A stretch of DNA of 64,000 nt from Paenibacillus sp. GSMTC-2017 (GCF_016019935.1 NZ_JAECMT010000002.1:744001-808000), one strand, 5' to 3'; shown: positions 43,328-53,198, counted from the stretch's first letter. Notes: generated by a model from the sequence alone, not told the origin. Made by a program: numbers and translations.

Positions 43328-45439
43328 CTATATCTCTATTACTTTAATATCGCTATAATAAGTTCTCGCTGCACCAATTGTGCTCATCCCGTACATCCCG
43401 TAACCCCATGTATTGTCCGAATGCTGCAACAGTTGCTCCCCGTTAATGTTTAGTGTAATGACATTACCGTGTACGGACGCTGTCATTTCATACTCTTCAT
43501 TAAGGTTCCATAGAAAGCTACCCGAAGCTATCTTCGTATAACCGAAGTTATTCACATATAAGGCAACTTGATCCTTTCCAGCCAATCCAATATGATAACC
43601 CCTCATGGCCCCTTGTGCTCGGAGAGCTACTAGATGTGAATCACCACTCTGCGGGTTCATCTTAACCGTCACCGCATAATCTTTGGAGAAATAATTTCCC
43701 GTGTACGCTTCACTAGGCTCAGCAGTCATCAGATACATTGCTCCATCTATAAGACTCCAAGCCCCATGATTATGTGCAAATGGCGTTACACAACCAAAGT
43801 CCACAGATTGTTTATTGAAATCAATTGTATAAGCTGATTTGCCAAAGATGCGGAATTCATCAATGAAGATGCGACCAAGACTTTTAGGTTTAAACTTCGT
43901 ATATGATTCTAGCACAATACCAACTTCATCAATGAGTTCGCCTTCGGAATCTGGAATCTCAAACTCTATCTTTATCCATTGTTGATCTACAAGTTTGATA
44001 TAACCTTGTACTAATTCCTTCTTGCTATTCGCGAGTCGAATGTATGGGGCAATCCCCATCGTTTCATTACCGCTCCACTGATCTAAATAAATACTCATAG
44101 ATACTGTCTGACCTGAATAGGCTCTTGGGGCAAACGTAGGCGAATACCGTTCATCGCTAAAATCATTTCGTGTATAAAAAGGTTTGTAAAAAACTTTACA
44201 GTTGTCTCCACGGACCATACGATCAAATACGACTTCAAGAGACCCCGTTCCTTTAAACGCTTGTTCAGTGGAATGTTTCACTTGGCAAAAGAAAGGATCA
44301 GATACACGAATGTTGTGAGTTGAGCCAGGCAAGTCGAAGTCAAAATAAACTTCAGCTTCCTTAAAGCTATCCACAATCTCTTGCGGGCATTCCTCCTTTG
44401 CAAGTCTATAACCAAGGATGGTCAATTCCTTCGCATACGTAGGGATATCCAAAATATTAAGATAACCCGATATGCCCGACATGACGATGGAGTCATTAAT
44501 CGGTTTGCGATATTTAGCTGCAATACCTTCTACGCCACAAGCTACTCCTAGCACAGTACCTACGTTGCCTGCGTTGCAGTCTGTATCCCAACCGCACATC
44601 GTTGCAATCTCAACCGTTTTATTGAAATCGCCTTGTCCATAAATCATCGCTAACACACATACGCCTGCATTAGGAATGATATGACAAATCCCTTTATACT
44701 TATCATAACCCCAATCACTCTCAAGCATCTCTCGGCAAGCTCTAAAGTCATTTGGATGTTCGGCATGGAATGCCAGCACCGCTCTTGCCACATGTGCATA
44801 AGTCGAGCTTGCTGGAATTTGCGCTAAACCAGCTTCGATAATGTCATTAATATTTGATGTTTCAAATGCTTTGGATATTGCCGCACAGAAAAATCTAGCA
44901 CCTAACACTCCTTCTCCGTCATGAGACACCCGTGCAGCAGCTTCGCCAAAATCAGCCGCTTTTGTAGGATTACAAGGATTAATTAATCCCCAAGTATCAA
45001 TAAAGATTTGACCACCAATCTGTTCAGCGATAATGATGCCATTTTGTTCAATCGAACCAGACTGCGGTGCTTCAATCCCTTTTTTCAAATTAACAAATGC
45101 CGTATGTTCTGTACTTGTGCCATAACCGCCCCACCAAAACATGCCGACACCTTCACGAGTATAGTTCAGCCATGCCCGTGCAACATCGTTTGGTGTAATA
45201 TCGCGGTCTTCCGCATCGTCATAAAGCGCTCGCAAGAAGTAATACGGGCCGTTGGCATCATCATCGGCTGCGAAGTTTTTGAACTCTTTTACATAATCCG
45301 TAATTTCACCATACGTACTTTTTATTCTTTCGTACGTCCATATCGTTGGCTCAACTGGTGCGCCTAATCGAATGCCAATATTCATACCCAAGTAACCGGA
45401 ATACACTTTTTCTAAATAGTTGGAAGGGATCATGGTCAT
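43328..45439 (-). CDS. ADP-ribosylglycohydrolase-family protein with C-terminal beta-sandwich region
   Basis: 703 residues. Residues 1-350 show the DraG/ARH pattern (KVYSGYLGMNIGIRLGAPVEP, AADDDANGPYYFLRALYD, CGWDTDCNAGNVGTVLG): the acidic clusters would hold two Mg ions. The remaining 350 residues look like carbohydrate-binding or LamG-like beta-sandwich domains (FDFDLPGSTHNIRVSDPFF, IFIDEFRIFGKSAYTIDF, SGDSHLVALRAQG, EYEMTASVHGNVITLNINGEQLL). No signal peptide, so it acts in the cytoplasm. Predicted to hydrolyse a ribosyl bond in the imported substrate. ATG is about 9 bases after the stop of the second family member. Confidence 0.8.
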   Translation of the reverse strand: MTMIPSNYLEKVYSGYLGMNIGIRLGAPVEPTIWTYERIKSTYGEITDYVKEFKNFAADDDANGPYYFLRALYDDAEDRDITPNDVARAWLNYTREGVGMFWWGGYGTSTEHTAFVNLKKGIEAPQSGSIEQNGIIIAEQIGGQIFIDTWGLINPCNPTKAADFGEAAARVSHDGEGVLGARFFCAAISKAFETSNINDIIEAGLAQIPASSTYAHVARAVLAFHAEHPNDFRACREMLESDWGYDKYKGICHIIPNAGVCVLAMIYGQGDFNKTVEIATMCGWDTDCNAGNVGTVLGVACGVEGIAAKYRKPINDSIVMSGISGYLNILDIPTYAKELTILGYRLAKEECPQEIVDSFKEAEVYFDFDLPGSTHNIRVSDPFFCQVKHSTEQAFKGTGSLEVVFDRMVRGDNCKVFYKPFYTRNDFSDERYSPTFAPRAYSGQTVSMSIYLDQWSGNETMGIAPYIRLANSKKELVQGYIKLVDQQWIKIEFEIPDSEGELIDEVGIVLESYTKFKPKSLGRIFIDEFRIFGKSAYTIDFNKQSVDFGCVTPFAHNHGAWSLIDGAMYLMTAEPSEAYTGNYFSKDYAVTVKMNPQSGDSHLVALRAQGAMRGYHIGLAGKDQVALYVNNFGYTKIASGSFLWNLNEEYEMTASVHGNVITLNINGEQLLQHSDNTWGYGMYGMSTIGAARTYYSDIKVIEI

Positions 45440-45448
45440 ACACCGCCT

Positions 45449-46609
45449 CTATTGTAGTTGTAACATCTGCTCTTGTCTGCGTATATGGAAAGCCATATCT
45501 TCCTTAATAATGGCTTCAGCCGCTTCAATAAATCGATCGCATTCTGCACCGAAATTTTGTTTGTTTGCTTGTTCCAAAACAGCGATTTCTTCAGCAGGTA
45601 TAACGCTCACTCCTTGCATCGCTCCCAAAATAGCACCAATCATGACGCCAATTGAATCCGTGTCACGTCCCGAGCTAACGCCATCTTTAATCGCTTCCAG
45701 CATATCTCCGTCATGCAACACAATGTACGCAAGCGCAAGTGGCAATTCCTCGATGGAGAGCAATCTGCTAGGCGTATAGTGGTTGGAAGGAACACCTAAT
45801 TTATCTATGCTTCGGTTCACATCGTCACTCATTGGTGAATAACGAGCGATCACTTCGTGGAAAGTTCGAACGACAAGATCCCGATCCTTACGTTTATCCC
45901 TTAGCTCCACTGCTTTCTCACAACAATCTTGAATTGCTCTTTTGGTTCCATCCTTCGCATAAAGCAATGCCGTGTTCACAATATCTTGAACCGTTACCCC
46001 TGGTTCAAACGCCTTAGCCACTGCACAAGCGAGTACTCCAGCCGCTTCCAGTCCATAGCTGAGCTGATGGCCCGAAGCGAACAATATCGCTTCATCGTAA
46101 GCCGCCTTCGGATTACATGCATTGACGATTCCAATAGGAGCAATGTACATTGCCGCACCACAGTTAACCATGTTGCCGTAGCCGCCTTCACGAGGTTCGC
46201 AATTAGCTAATGCATGCCGGTTAAAGATATGTTTCTCCGGGTAAAACAATCGATCCAATATGAGCGCTTCTCTGCCGAACTCAGGAATGTATCGTGGGCG
46301 GAAAGCAATTTCCTTCACAAATTCATTCGCCATATCATAAGCATCCAAATGGCGACGCTCCGTACAATAAACATTCATTAGAGCCAATGTCATAAGTGTA
46401 TCGTCAGTTACAATACCCTGACCTCTTATCCTTCCGATCCTTGCCGTTTCTGGCCAATCCGCTTTCCACCATTTTGTTTTTGTTGTTTCAATCCGATCAT
46501 ATTGCTCCTTAATTTGGTCATAGGTCATCTTCTCTACTACTGCACCCATCGCATCTCCAAATGCAGTGCCGAACAGTACCCCTCTAACTCGATCTGCAAA
46601 TACTATCAT
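45449..46609 (-). CDS. ADP-ribosylglycohydrolase-family protein
   Basis: 386 residues, single DraG/ARH domain: RGVLFGTAFGDAMGAVVEKM near the start, GQGIVTDDTLMTLALM with the metal-binding T-D-D, and SSGRDTDSIGVMIGAILGAMQG with R-D-T-D-S. Both metal-binding clusters are intact, so it should be an active hydrolase. Target unknown: ADP-ribosyl-protein, ADP-ribose derivatives or another N/O-riboside are all possible. It is followed closely by a larger relative and by ribokinase, and preceded by ABC importer genes; ATG follows AAGGGAGAG. Confidence 0.85.
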   Translation of the reverse strand: MIVFADRVRGVLFGTAFGDAMGAVVEKMTYDQIKEQYDRIETTKTKWWKADWPETARIGRIRGQGIVTDDTLMTLALMNVYCTERRHLDAYDMANEFVKEIAFRPRYIPEFGREALILDRLFYPEKHIFNRHALANCEPREGGYGNMVNCGAAMYIAPIGIVNACNPKAAYDEAILFASGHQLSYGLEAAGVLACAVAKAFEPGVTVQDIVNTALLYAKDGTKRAIQDCCEKAVELRDKRKDRDLVVRTFHEVIARYSPMSDDVNRSIDKLGVPSNHYTPSRLLSIEELPLALAYIVLHDGDMLEAIKDGVSSGRDTDSIGVMIGAILGAMQGVSVIPAEEIAVLEQANKQNFGAECDRFIEAAEAIIKEDMAFHIRRQEQMLQLQ

Positions 46610-46672
46610 GACTGTTCTCTCCCTTTTATACCCGGAGTATGAAGCTGTTGCTCCACACTCCGTACTGTCTAT

Positions 46673-48139
46673 TTATTTGATCGTTTGATTAGCGTACTCC
46701 GTCAGTTCCTTGCCGCCATTTTCGTTCCAATCCTGCACGAATTTATCGAAATCAGCGATTGTTCTTTTTCCAGTTACGACGTTTGCCGCAAACTCTTTAT
46801 AATAAGCATCAAGCGCATCCCACTTCGTTGAAAGCTCCGCTGGAATAATAAAGCTATTATCTTTCGTAGACATCGAAGCCATCATTTCCAGCGCTTTAAC
46901 CGCTGGTTCAGATAGGTACGGGGTTGCTGGATCAAATTCTTGATCGGATTTAAAATTTACAGTCGACTCTACAAAACGCGGGAACCACTCAGCAAATTTT
47001 TCTGTCAATTTAATTTTGTTATCTACCCGTTCATAATGCTGACCTTCTACGCCAACCTTATCTAACATTTGTCCTTTTGGACTTGCAAGGAACTCAAGCA
47101 CAGCGAATGCCATTTCTTTGTTCTTCGACGTCTTGCCAATAGCAAATCCACGGCTTTCCTTGCTAACATCAACTGGCGAGTAAGCATGAGCTATTCCTTT
47201 TGCAGGCGGAAGCGGCATTATTTTTGCATCTGCACCGTTTTGCGAAATCATTTTTGTATTGTAAATATCGATGTTTTTACCTTGTCTGCCTGTAATAATG
47301 GCAGCTTGCTTATCGTAAAATGCTTTCTCCTTCGTATCCCACTTCTTAACAAGGAATTCTGGATCAATTAAACCTTCATGATACAGCTTTGCATAAAACG
47401 CCAACTTTTCTTTTTCAAACGATGTCGTTTTACCAAATGTATACTTGCCGTCTGTACCTTTCATCCACGTAGATGTTAAGCCGAACGCTTGACCAAAAAT
47501 CGCATCAAGCTCATCTAATGAACCTGCTGACGTAAAGGTGAAGCTAGCGCCATTTTTTTCTTTCAACTCTTTAAAAAACGTATAGTAATTATCGACTGTT
47601 GGATCCTCAAGCAACGTTTTCCCTGACGTTGTTTGGTTAAACCAGTCCTCGCGTACTACCGGTATCCAATTGCTTGTAGGTGCCAGCCATACGAGGTACG
47701 GATAGTTTTTTGTTCTTTCTTGGTTGAATGGACTCATAGCTGCTTTGACATTAACCGATTTCTCGATATAAGGTGTCAAATCTTCGAGAATGCCTTGTGT
47801 AACAGCAAATTGATAGTCTCCGCCTTGGAAATAGATCAAGTCAGGAATATTTCCGCTTTGCAACAGCAATCCTAATTTTTCTGAATACGTACCGCTTTGT
47901 ACAGGAACAAGTTCGATCTTCACATTTTTCCCTTCAGCCTTCATACCTTCTTCAACGCCTTTAACCCAACCATCTTCGGTATTCAAATCTTTATCTACAA
48001 TCGTAATCGTAACCGGCTGGTCAGTTGGATTCGCTGAGCTGGCTGCCGTCTCTGTCGGAGTTGCATTACCGCCACCATTGCTACAAGCAGTCGTTACTAC
48101 CAACATACATGCTGCCAAAATAGTAAGTAGTTTTTTCAT
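46673..48139 (-). CDS. Extracellular sugar-type solute-binding lipoprotein (CUT1 family)
   Basis: 488 residues. Signal with lipobox VVTTACS (Cys about 19) followed by a Gly/Thr/Ser tether; family SBP_bac_1 / LplA-like (VEEGMKAEGKNVKIELVPVQSG, GLLLQSGNIPDLIYFQGGD, WLAPTSNWIPVVREDW). It is typical of Paenibacillus oligosaccharide importers. It should present the substrate to the permeases at 48168-49052 and 49065-49967. No ATPase gene is in this operon, as is usual where one MsmX-type ATPase serves many importers. GAGGGGG precedes the ATG. Confidence 0.9.
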   Translation of the reverse strand: MKKLLTILAACMLVVTTACSNGGGNATPTETAASSANPTDQPVTITIVDKDLNTEDGWVKGVEEGMKAEGKNVKIELVPVQSGTYSEKLGLLLQSGNIPDLIYFQGGDYQFAVTQGILEDLTPYIEKSVNVKAAMSPFNQERTKNYPYLVWLAPTSNWIPVVREDWFNQTTSGKTLLEDPTVDNYYTFFKELKEKNGASFTFTSAGSLDELDAIFGQAFGLTSTWMKGTDGKYTFGKTTSFEKEKLAFYAKLYHEGLIDPEFLVKKWDTKEKAFYDKQAAIITGRQGKNIDIYNTKMISQNGADAKIMPLPPAKGIAHAYSPVDVSKESRGFAIGKTSKNKEMAFAVLEFLASPKGQMLDKVGVEGQHYERVDNKIKLTEKFAEWFPRFVESTVNFKSDQEFDPATPYLSEPAVKALEMMASMSTKDNSFIIPAELSTKWDALDAYYKEFAANVVTGKRTIADFDKFVQDWNENGGKELTEYANQTIK

Positions 48140-48167
48140 TTCTGTTTCCCCCTCAGTATGATTTCAC

Positions 48168-49052
48168 CTATTCTTTAACGCCGCCGTCCATAACTCCTTT
48201 GGTGTAATACTTTAGGATGATCGGATACAGCAACAGAATTGGAACGATGGCAACAACAATTGTAGCCGCTTTCAAAGAAGAGAAATCAAGCTGAGCAATG
48301 TTGTTGTTTTTTAACAGATCAGTGACGCCGATTAGTGCGGTTGAATCTTGTTCCACTACGAATTGCCGTAAAAGCACCTGCAACACTGTGTTATTGGGAC
48401 TAGACAAGAAAATACTAGATTTAAAAAACTCATTCCACTTCGCGACCGCATAGAACATTCCAATCGTAAGAAGAGGAACGCGAGCAAGCGGCAACACTAT
48501 TTTCATAAATAAGGTCATATGCCCGGCCCCATCTATTTTGGCTGCTTCTATTAACGGTTCGGGAATCTCCTCTAAAAAACGCATCATGATGATCAAATAA
48601 TAAACGTTAATCATCCGATACATGACCATCACCCACAAGCTGTCGAGCAAATGCATGTCCTTAACGACCATATACTCTTGAACAATGCCAGGCTCAAAGA
48701 TCATGATGATAATGAGAAAAATCATAAGCGGTGTCTTACCAACCAAATTTTTTCTAGTTAATACGTATGCTGCAATCGTTGTAAAGAAGATGCTCAGTAG
48801 CGTACCTAATACCGTAATAAATATCGAATTGAGCAATGCTCTGCCGACAATCGGGTTGCTAAGCACAACTTCAAAGTTAATAAGCGAGAAACCGCTTGGC
48901 CATATATCATAACCGTTCAGCAAATGGACTTTATCGGGATGAGATAAAGCTCTAGCAAACAAGTTGACGATTGGTACAAACATGACAAGCGACGTCATCG
49001 TCAAAATAAGCGCGATAATGATTTTGGAAACAGATATTTTTCGAAATTTCAT
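48168..49052 (-). CDS. CUT1 ABC transporter permease (CarB/YtcP type)
   Basis: 294 residues, six predicted membrane segments. The EAA loop PLIEAAKIDGAGHMTLFMKIVLPLARVPL is complete and the C-terminal VMDGGVKE ending is typical of the YtcP/LplC group. AAGGGGGC precedes the ATG. Pairs with the LplB-type permease encoded 12 bases upstream. Confidence 0.92.
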   Translation of the reverse strand: MKFRKISVSKIIIALILTMTSLVMFVPIVNLFARALSHPDKVHLLNGYDIWPSGFSLINFEVVLSNPIVGRALLNSIFITVLGTLLSIFFTTIAAYVLTRKNLVGKTPLMIFLIIIMIFEPGIVQEYMVVKDMHLLDSLWVMVMYRMINVYYLIIMMRFLEEIPEPLIEAAKIDGAGHMTLFMKIVLPLARVPLLTIGMFYAVAKWNEFFKSSIFLSSPNNTVLQVLLRQFVVEQDSTALIGVTDLLKNNNIAQLDFSSLKAATIVVAIVPILLLYPIILKYYTKGVMDGGVKE

Positions 49053-49064
49053 TTAACTGCCCCC

Positions 49065-49967
49065 TTACCAAGCGCCTTTAGAAGTTAGTTTTTTCGATAT
49101 AAAATGAGTAGACAAAATAAGTACAACACCAATTAAACTTTTAAATAAATTAGCCGCTGTCGCAAATGAATATTGCCCATTCACTAACCCCACTCGATAA
49201 ACGTACGTATCGATAATATCGATATGGCTGTTAATCGAAGCATTTGTGAAGTTGAGTACCTGATCGAGTCCTGCGTTCATAATAAAACCGACGTTTAGAA
49301 TAAAAATGGTTACCATCGGAATGTACAGATGTGGCAGTACGATACGAGTAACGATTTGCCATCTGTTAGCACCGTCTAGATAGGCTGCTTCATACAAACT
49401 AGGACTAATGCCCATAATCGCTGCAAGGAAAATGATAGAATCCCAGCCGATACTCCGCCATGCCTCGCTTGCTAGAAGCACCCAGCGAATGCTGTTTTTG
49501 TCAGTTAGAAAATCTTTGGCCGGAAAACCAAGCCATTGAAGAAATTCATTGATTGCTCCCGTGGAAGGGGACATAAATTCAAACCATATGCCTGCAATAA
49601 CAACCCACGACAGAAAATGCGGCAAATACGAGATAACCTGTACAGCTTTGCGGAATTTTCCGTTTCTAAACTCATTAAGCAAAAGGGCAAACACAATCGG
49701 AATAGGGAAAATAAGAAACAATTTCATCGCACTAATGATTAACGTATTTTGCAAAACAGTAGTAAATAAAGGGGTACTGAACAGCTCCTTAAAATACTTA
49801 AAACCAACAAATTCATTGTCTCCAATAATGCGATAATCGTAAAAAGCAAGCTTCATGCCTAAGATCGGCCAAACATGGAATAGGACAAAAAAGGCGATGC
49901 ACGGCAAAAGCATGAAATAAAGAACTTTGCTTGACCATATTCTCTTTAGAATGGTGTCTGAATTCAT
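49065..49967 (-). CDS. CUT1 ABC transporter permease (LplB type)
   Basis: 300 residues from ATG 49967, which has GGGGGAGG eight bases before it; a longer open frame to 50069 lacks a ribosome site. Six membrane segments, with the EAA loop SLYEAAYLDGANRWQIVTRIVLPHLYIP. First structural gene of the importer/hydrolase operon; a cre box lies 45 bases before the start. C-terminus LTSKGAW is typical for LplB proteins. Confidence 0.92.
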   Translation of the reverse strand: MNSDTILKRIWSSKVLYFMLLPCIAFFVLFHVWPILGMKLAFYDYRIIGDNEFVGFKYFKELFSTPLFTTVLQNTLIISAMKLFLIFPIPIVFALLLNEFRNGKFRKAVQVISYLPHFLSWVVIAGIWFEFMSPSTGAINEFLQWLGFPAKDFLTDKNSIRWVLLASEAWRSIGWDSIIFLAAIMGISPSLYEAAYLDGANRWQIVTRIVLPHLYIPMVTIFILNVGFIMNAGLDQVLNFTNASINSHIDIIDTYVYRVGLVNGQYSFATAANLFKSLIGVVLILSTHFISKKLTSKGAW

Positions 49968-50011
49968 CGATACCTCCCCCTCTCTGACTGACGATTGATG
50001 ATCGCCTTTTT

Positions 50012-50025
50012 TGTAAGCGTTTACG
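50012..50025. promoter_or_regulatory. CcpA cre box before the importer operon
   Basis: TGTAAGCGTTTACG, 13 of 14 consensus positions, between the AraC gene and the first permease gene. Implies catabolite repression of the riboside operon. Confidence 0.75.
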
Positions 50026-50106
50026 TTATAAAGTAATTTTAATAGCTTTGAGACGTTATATCTTCTCAAATTCGCTTCTATTATGGTCCAAAACAGCTAA
50101 CGGCTA

Positions 50107-50949
50107 CTAAGTGATAATATATCTTCTGTATTCTTTAGGAGTAACTCCCACAATTTTCTTAAACGATCTATAAAAAGCAGCATGTCCTTGGAAGCCGCAT
50201 GACAAATAAATTTCAGTAATCGATACATTAGGATCACTTAATCTTTTTTTTGATTCATGGATACGAATTTTCGTTAAATATTCTTTAAAACCTTCCCCCA
50301 TCGTTTCCTTAAACAAATGGTACGTTCTAGAAGTGCTTAAAGATAAACATTCAGCAATATCCTTTAATTGAATATTTTCGTGAAAAAGCTCATGTATACG
50401 ATCAAGTGCTGGACTTAGCTTTTTGTAAGCTTGAATTGAACGGTTCCATTCATCCATCGTTTGTTCCTTCACATAATGGCGCAACAAAAGAGTGCATACT
50501 TGAATAAGCAGCCCTTTCACCATGCTTTTATATGCTTTGTCCTCCTGCTCTATCTCCTCCCATATATGTTGCATTAAGCCGCCAATTTGAGATGCTGCCT
50601 GTAATTGTCCGTCTATCTTATTAATAAAAAGATCCGACTTTACGATGAATGGAGCTAATAACTCATTTCCAGCCCCACCTATTAAAGAAGCATCAAATTT
50701 CACAAAATAAAATGTACTGGGATCAATCGGATTTGATTGTGCACGATGTTTTTCCATATTGCTAACAACAAAAACGTCACCCGGATTAACTTCGTATTTT
50801 TTCCCGCCTAAATAAAAAAATCCGCTGCCGCTTATACAATATCCAATTTCAAAAGCATTATGCCAATGGAATGGTTCCAATATCGTATTAGGAACCCAAC
50901 GTGTTATATGAAAAGGAAAATCTTTGTTTAAATGATAATCACGCTTCAT
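50107..50949 (-). CDS. AraC-family regulator with N-terminal cupin
   Basis: 280 residues. Residues 1-90 form a cupin-like ligand pocket (EPFHWHNAFEIGYCISGSGFFYLGGKKYEVNPGDVFVV); the C-terminal 100 hold two helix-turn-helix motifs (QLKDIAECLSLSTSRTYHLFKE and TEIYLSCGFQGHAAFYRSFKKIVGVTPKEYR). It lies directly upstream of, and in the same direction as, the importer operon, which it probably activates when the substrate is present. AAGGATGG precedes the ATG. Confidence 0.9.
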   Translation of the reverse strand: MKRDYHLNKDFPFHITRWVPNTILEPFHWHNAFEIGYCISGSGFFYLGGKKYEVNPGDVFVVSNMEKHRAQSNPIDPSTFYFVKFDASLIGGAGNELLAPFIVKSDLFINKIDGQLQAASQIGGLMQHIWEEIEQEDKAYKSMVKGLLIQVCTLLLRHYVKEQTMDEWNRSIQAYKKLSPALDRIHELFHENIQLKDIAECLSLSTSRTYHLFKETMGEGFKEYLTKIRIHESKKRLSDPNVSITEIYLSCGFQGHAAFYRSFKKIVGVTPKEYRRYIIT

Positions 50950-51067
50950 GAAATAAACACCATCCTTTTATGACTGTATCCATCGAAGTAGATAACTTAT
51001 TAAATCCTTTTATTATACATCACGTATTGAAGGTTGTCCCCTATCGGTCAATGTACAGGGCAAACAA

Positions 51068-51113
51068 ATAAGACTGTATGCTGATAGCTTTAAGCTACTA
51101 GCATACAGCCTTA
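51068..51113 (-). terminator. Terminator after splB
   Basis: CTGTATGCT / AGCATACAG arms with an inner TAGCTT / AAGCTA stem; T-rich (ATTTGTTTG) on the minus strand. Overlaps the very end of the splB region. Confidence 0.6.
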
Positions 51114-51115
51114 TG

Positions 51116-52141
51116 TTAAACAAAATAAGAAACTTTTGCTGTTGGAAAATGATCTGAAATGAGTTGGCGAAGCAACTGTTCCATCGTCACAGCTTGTTCT
51201 TTTTTGTACACATATTTATAGCGACCGTATCTACCCCATTTCAGCTGCCGATTTTCTTCATCCATATCCAGCTTTGATTTTGGGTATCTTTTTAAAATAG
51301 TGTTTTTGGCTACTTTAGTAAAGCGATGCTGGATCAACTCAAATTCCAAATCATTAACTTCTGCGGCCCCGATTCGTTCATGCAGCTTCTCGATTAATTC
51401 CAAATAGTCTTGTTTCCAACCGTCGTAAATCATAATAGGCGCTATAATGAATCCGAGCGGATAACCTGCTTCAGCTATTTTCCCAGCCGCTTCAATGCGC
51501 TCTTCAAACCCAGATGTAGCTGGCTCGAAGTTGCGAATGACATAACTTGTATTAATCGAAAACCGAATTCTCGTATGACCTCGATGGTCTGCATCTAATA
51601 AGGAATCGATGTTGGCAAATTTCGTTACAAAACGAAGCCGCCCGTTCGGCTGCCTCCCCATAAATTCAATATAATATCGGAGCGCACCAGTAAGATGCTC
51701 AAATGAAACGGGATCACCTGTACATGCCGCTTCAAAACGGGTAACTTCCGGTTCATGTTCCTTAATATACTCCTGCGCTTTGTCCAAAATTTCATCTAGG
51801 TTCACATATACCCTTATATACGGTTTAGCACTTAAGGTTGTTTGCAAATAACAATAATGACAATGTCCCGCACAGCCTGTAGCCAAAGGGATAGCGTATT
51901 CGGCAGAAGGTTTGGATGGATCAAATTTCAACGTTTTTCTTACCCCTACAACTAATGTCCTTTTGGCATTTCGATATTGCTTGGTCTCTGTATCCCCTGG
52001 AATACCCATTACTCGGTTATGTGATGTCGTCATTTTGATAGGAACGTTTGATCCTTCAAAATGTTCATACAACTGCGCACCTAAAGGATAATTCAACGCT
52101 TGTGGTTCGAAAAATACGAGATCAGGGTCAAATCGTTTCAA
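51116..52141 (-). CDS. splB: Spore photoproduct lyase
   Basis: 341 residues, one shorter than the Bacillus protein. Radical-SAM Cys90, Cys94, Cys97 in ATGCAGHCHYCYL (C-x3-C-x2-C), and the hydrogen-donating Cys at 140 in EAACTGDPVSF; tyrosines 96 and 98 flank the cluster as in the known enzyme. It repairs the thymine dimer formed in UV-irradiated spores during germination, so the organism makes endospores. Transcribed as a single gene or with methionine aminopeptidase (83-base gap). Confidence 0.96.
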   Translation of the reverse strand: MKRFDPDLVFFEPQALNYPLGAQLYEHFEGSNVPIKMTTSHNRVMGIPGDTETKQYRNAKRTLVVGVRKTLKFDPSKPSAEYAIPLATGCAGHCHYCYLQTTLSAKPYIRVYVNLDEILDKAQEYIKEHEPEVTRFEAACTGDPVSFEHLTGALRYYIEFMGRQPNGRLRFVTKFANIDSLLDADHRGHTRIRFSINTSYVIRNFEPATSGFEERIEAAGKIAEAGYPLGFIIAPIMIYDGWKQDYLELIEKLHERIGAAEVNDLEFELIQHRFTKVAKNTILKRYPKSKLDMDEENRQLKWGRYGRYKYVYKKEQAVTMEQLLRQLISDHFPTAKVSYFV

Positions 52142-52224
52142 TCCAATATACCCTCCTCTTTAAGACGCATTACTACAATAATAGTGCGTTTAGTTTTGCA
52201 ACAAAGTGAGGGATCTATTCAGAT

Positions 52225-52968
52225 TTATAATACTGTAAGAATTTCCGGGCCATTATCTGTTATAGCTACCGTATGCTCGTATTGCACACAGATCGATTGA
52301 TCCTTCGTTCTTGCTGTCCAGCCATCACTTTCAACATAGGAGCGCCAATCGCCAAGTGTAAACATTGGCTCGATTGCAAGCACTAATCCACTTTTTAGTT
52401 GCGGGCCAGTCCCTTCCTTTCCATAATGAGGAACAGCTGGCTCTTCCCATAGATCCTTACCAATCGCATGTCCAGTAAATTCTCTTACATTACCGTATCC
52501 ATGACGCTGAGCATGCAAATCGATAACATGACCAATATCTCCGATTCGATTGCCAACGACCGCTCGTTCAATTCCTAGATATAAACCCTCCTTACAGGCA
52601 TCCATCAGCGCTTTGATATCGCTAGAAACATCACCAATCGCATAAGTCCAACCTGAGTCACCATGGAAACCTTTATAGTACGCGCCAACATCAAGGGTTA
52701 CTACCTCACCATCAAGAAGTGGCACGTTGTCAGGAAATCCGTGACAAATGACATCGTTTCTCGCTACACAAATAGATGCTGTAAAGCCGTGATGACCTTT
52801 GAAGCTAGGAGTTGCTCCTTTAGAACGTATATACTCTTCGATCATACGATCAATCTCAAGTGTTGTAATGCCAGGTTTGATCTGCTCAGCTATTAAAGCG
52901 TGGCATTCCGCAACGATACGACCAGCCTCTCGCATGATGGCAATTTCTTCAACAGATTTCAATATCAT
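52225..52968 (-). CDS. map: Methionine aminopeptidase, type I
   Basis: 247 residues. Metal ligands of the pita-bread fold are visible in TLDVGAYYKGFHGDSGW (two Asp), FTGHAIGKDLWEEP (His), IEPMFTLG (Glu) and QYEHTVAIT (Glu); substrate His in VICHGFP. Removes initiator methionine from nascent proteins. It is probably a second, non-operon copy, because it is not in the usual ribosomal-protein operon context. GAGGGAG precedes the ATG. Confidence 0.93.
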   Translation of the reverse strand: MILKSVEEIAIMREAGRIVAECHALIAEQIKPGITTLEIDRMIEEYIRSKGATPSFKGHHGFTASICVARNDVICHGFPDNVPLLDGEVVTLDVGAYYKGFHGDSGWTYAIGDVSSDIKALMDACKEGLYLGIERAVVGNRIGDIGHVIDLHAQRHGYGNVREFTGHAIGKDLWEEPAVPHYGKEGTGPQLKSGLVLAIEPMFTLGDWRSYVESDGWTARTKDQSICVQYEHTVAITDNGPEILTVL

Positions 52969-53198
52969 GTTGTCACTCCCTCCTCTTCTAAAACTTTATT
53001 TTCCCTTACTATATAATGATGGTTTTGAATGCATCGTGAATTGAAAAACTTTATATGTTTAGCTCGTTTAAAAGGAAAAAGCTACAGTATCACCATATCA
53101 TAAAATAATCCTCATTTAGTAATTATCTGGTACAATATATTTTTTTCGAGTATAGTGTTATAGAGCAATACTACCCTTATCCAGATGGAGGAAAACAA

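Noticed and set aside
49968-50069. Longer N-terminus for the LplB-type permease
   Set aside because: No ribosome site, it would run through the cre box, and the protein family starts at the shorter position.
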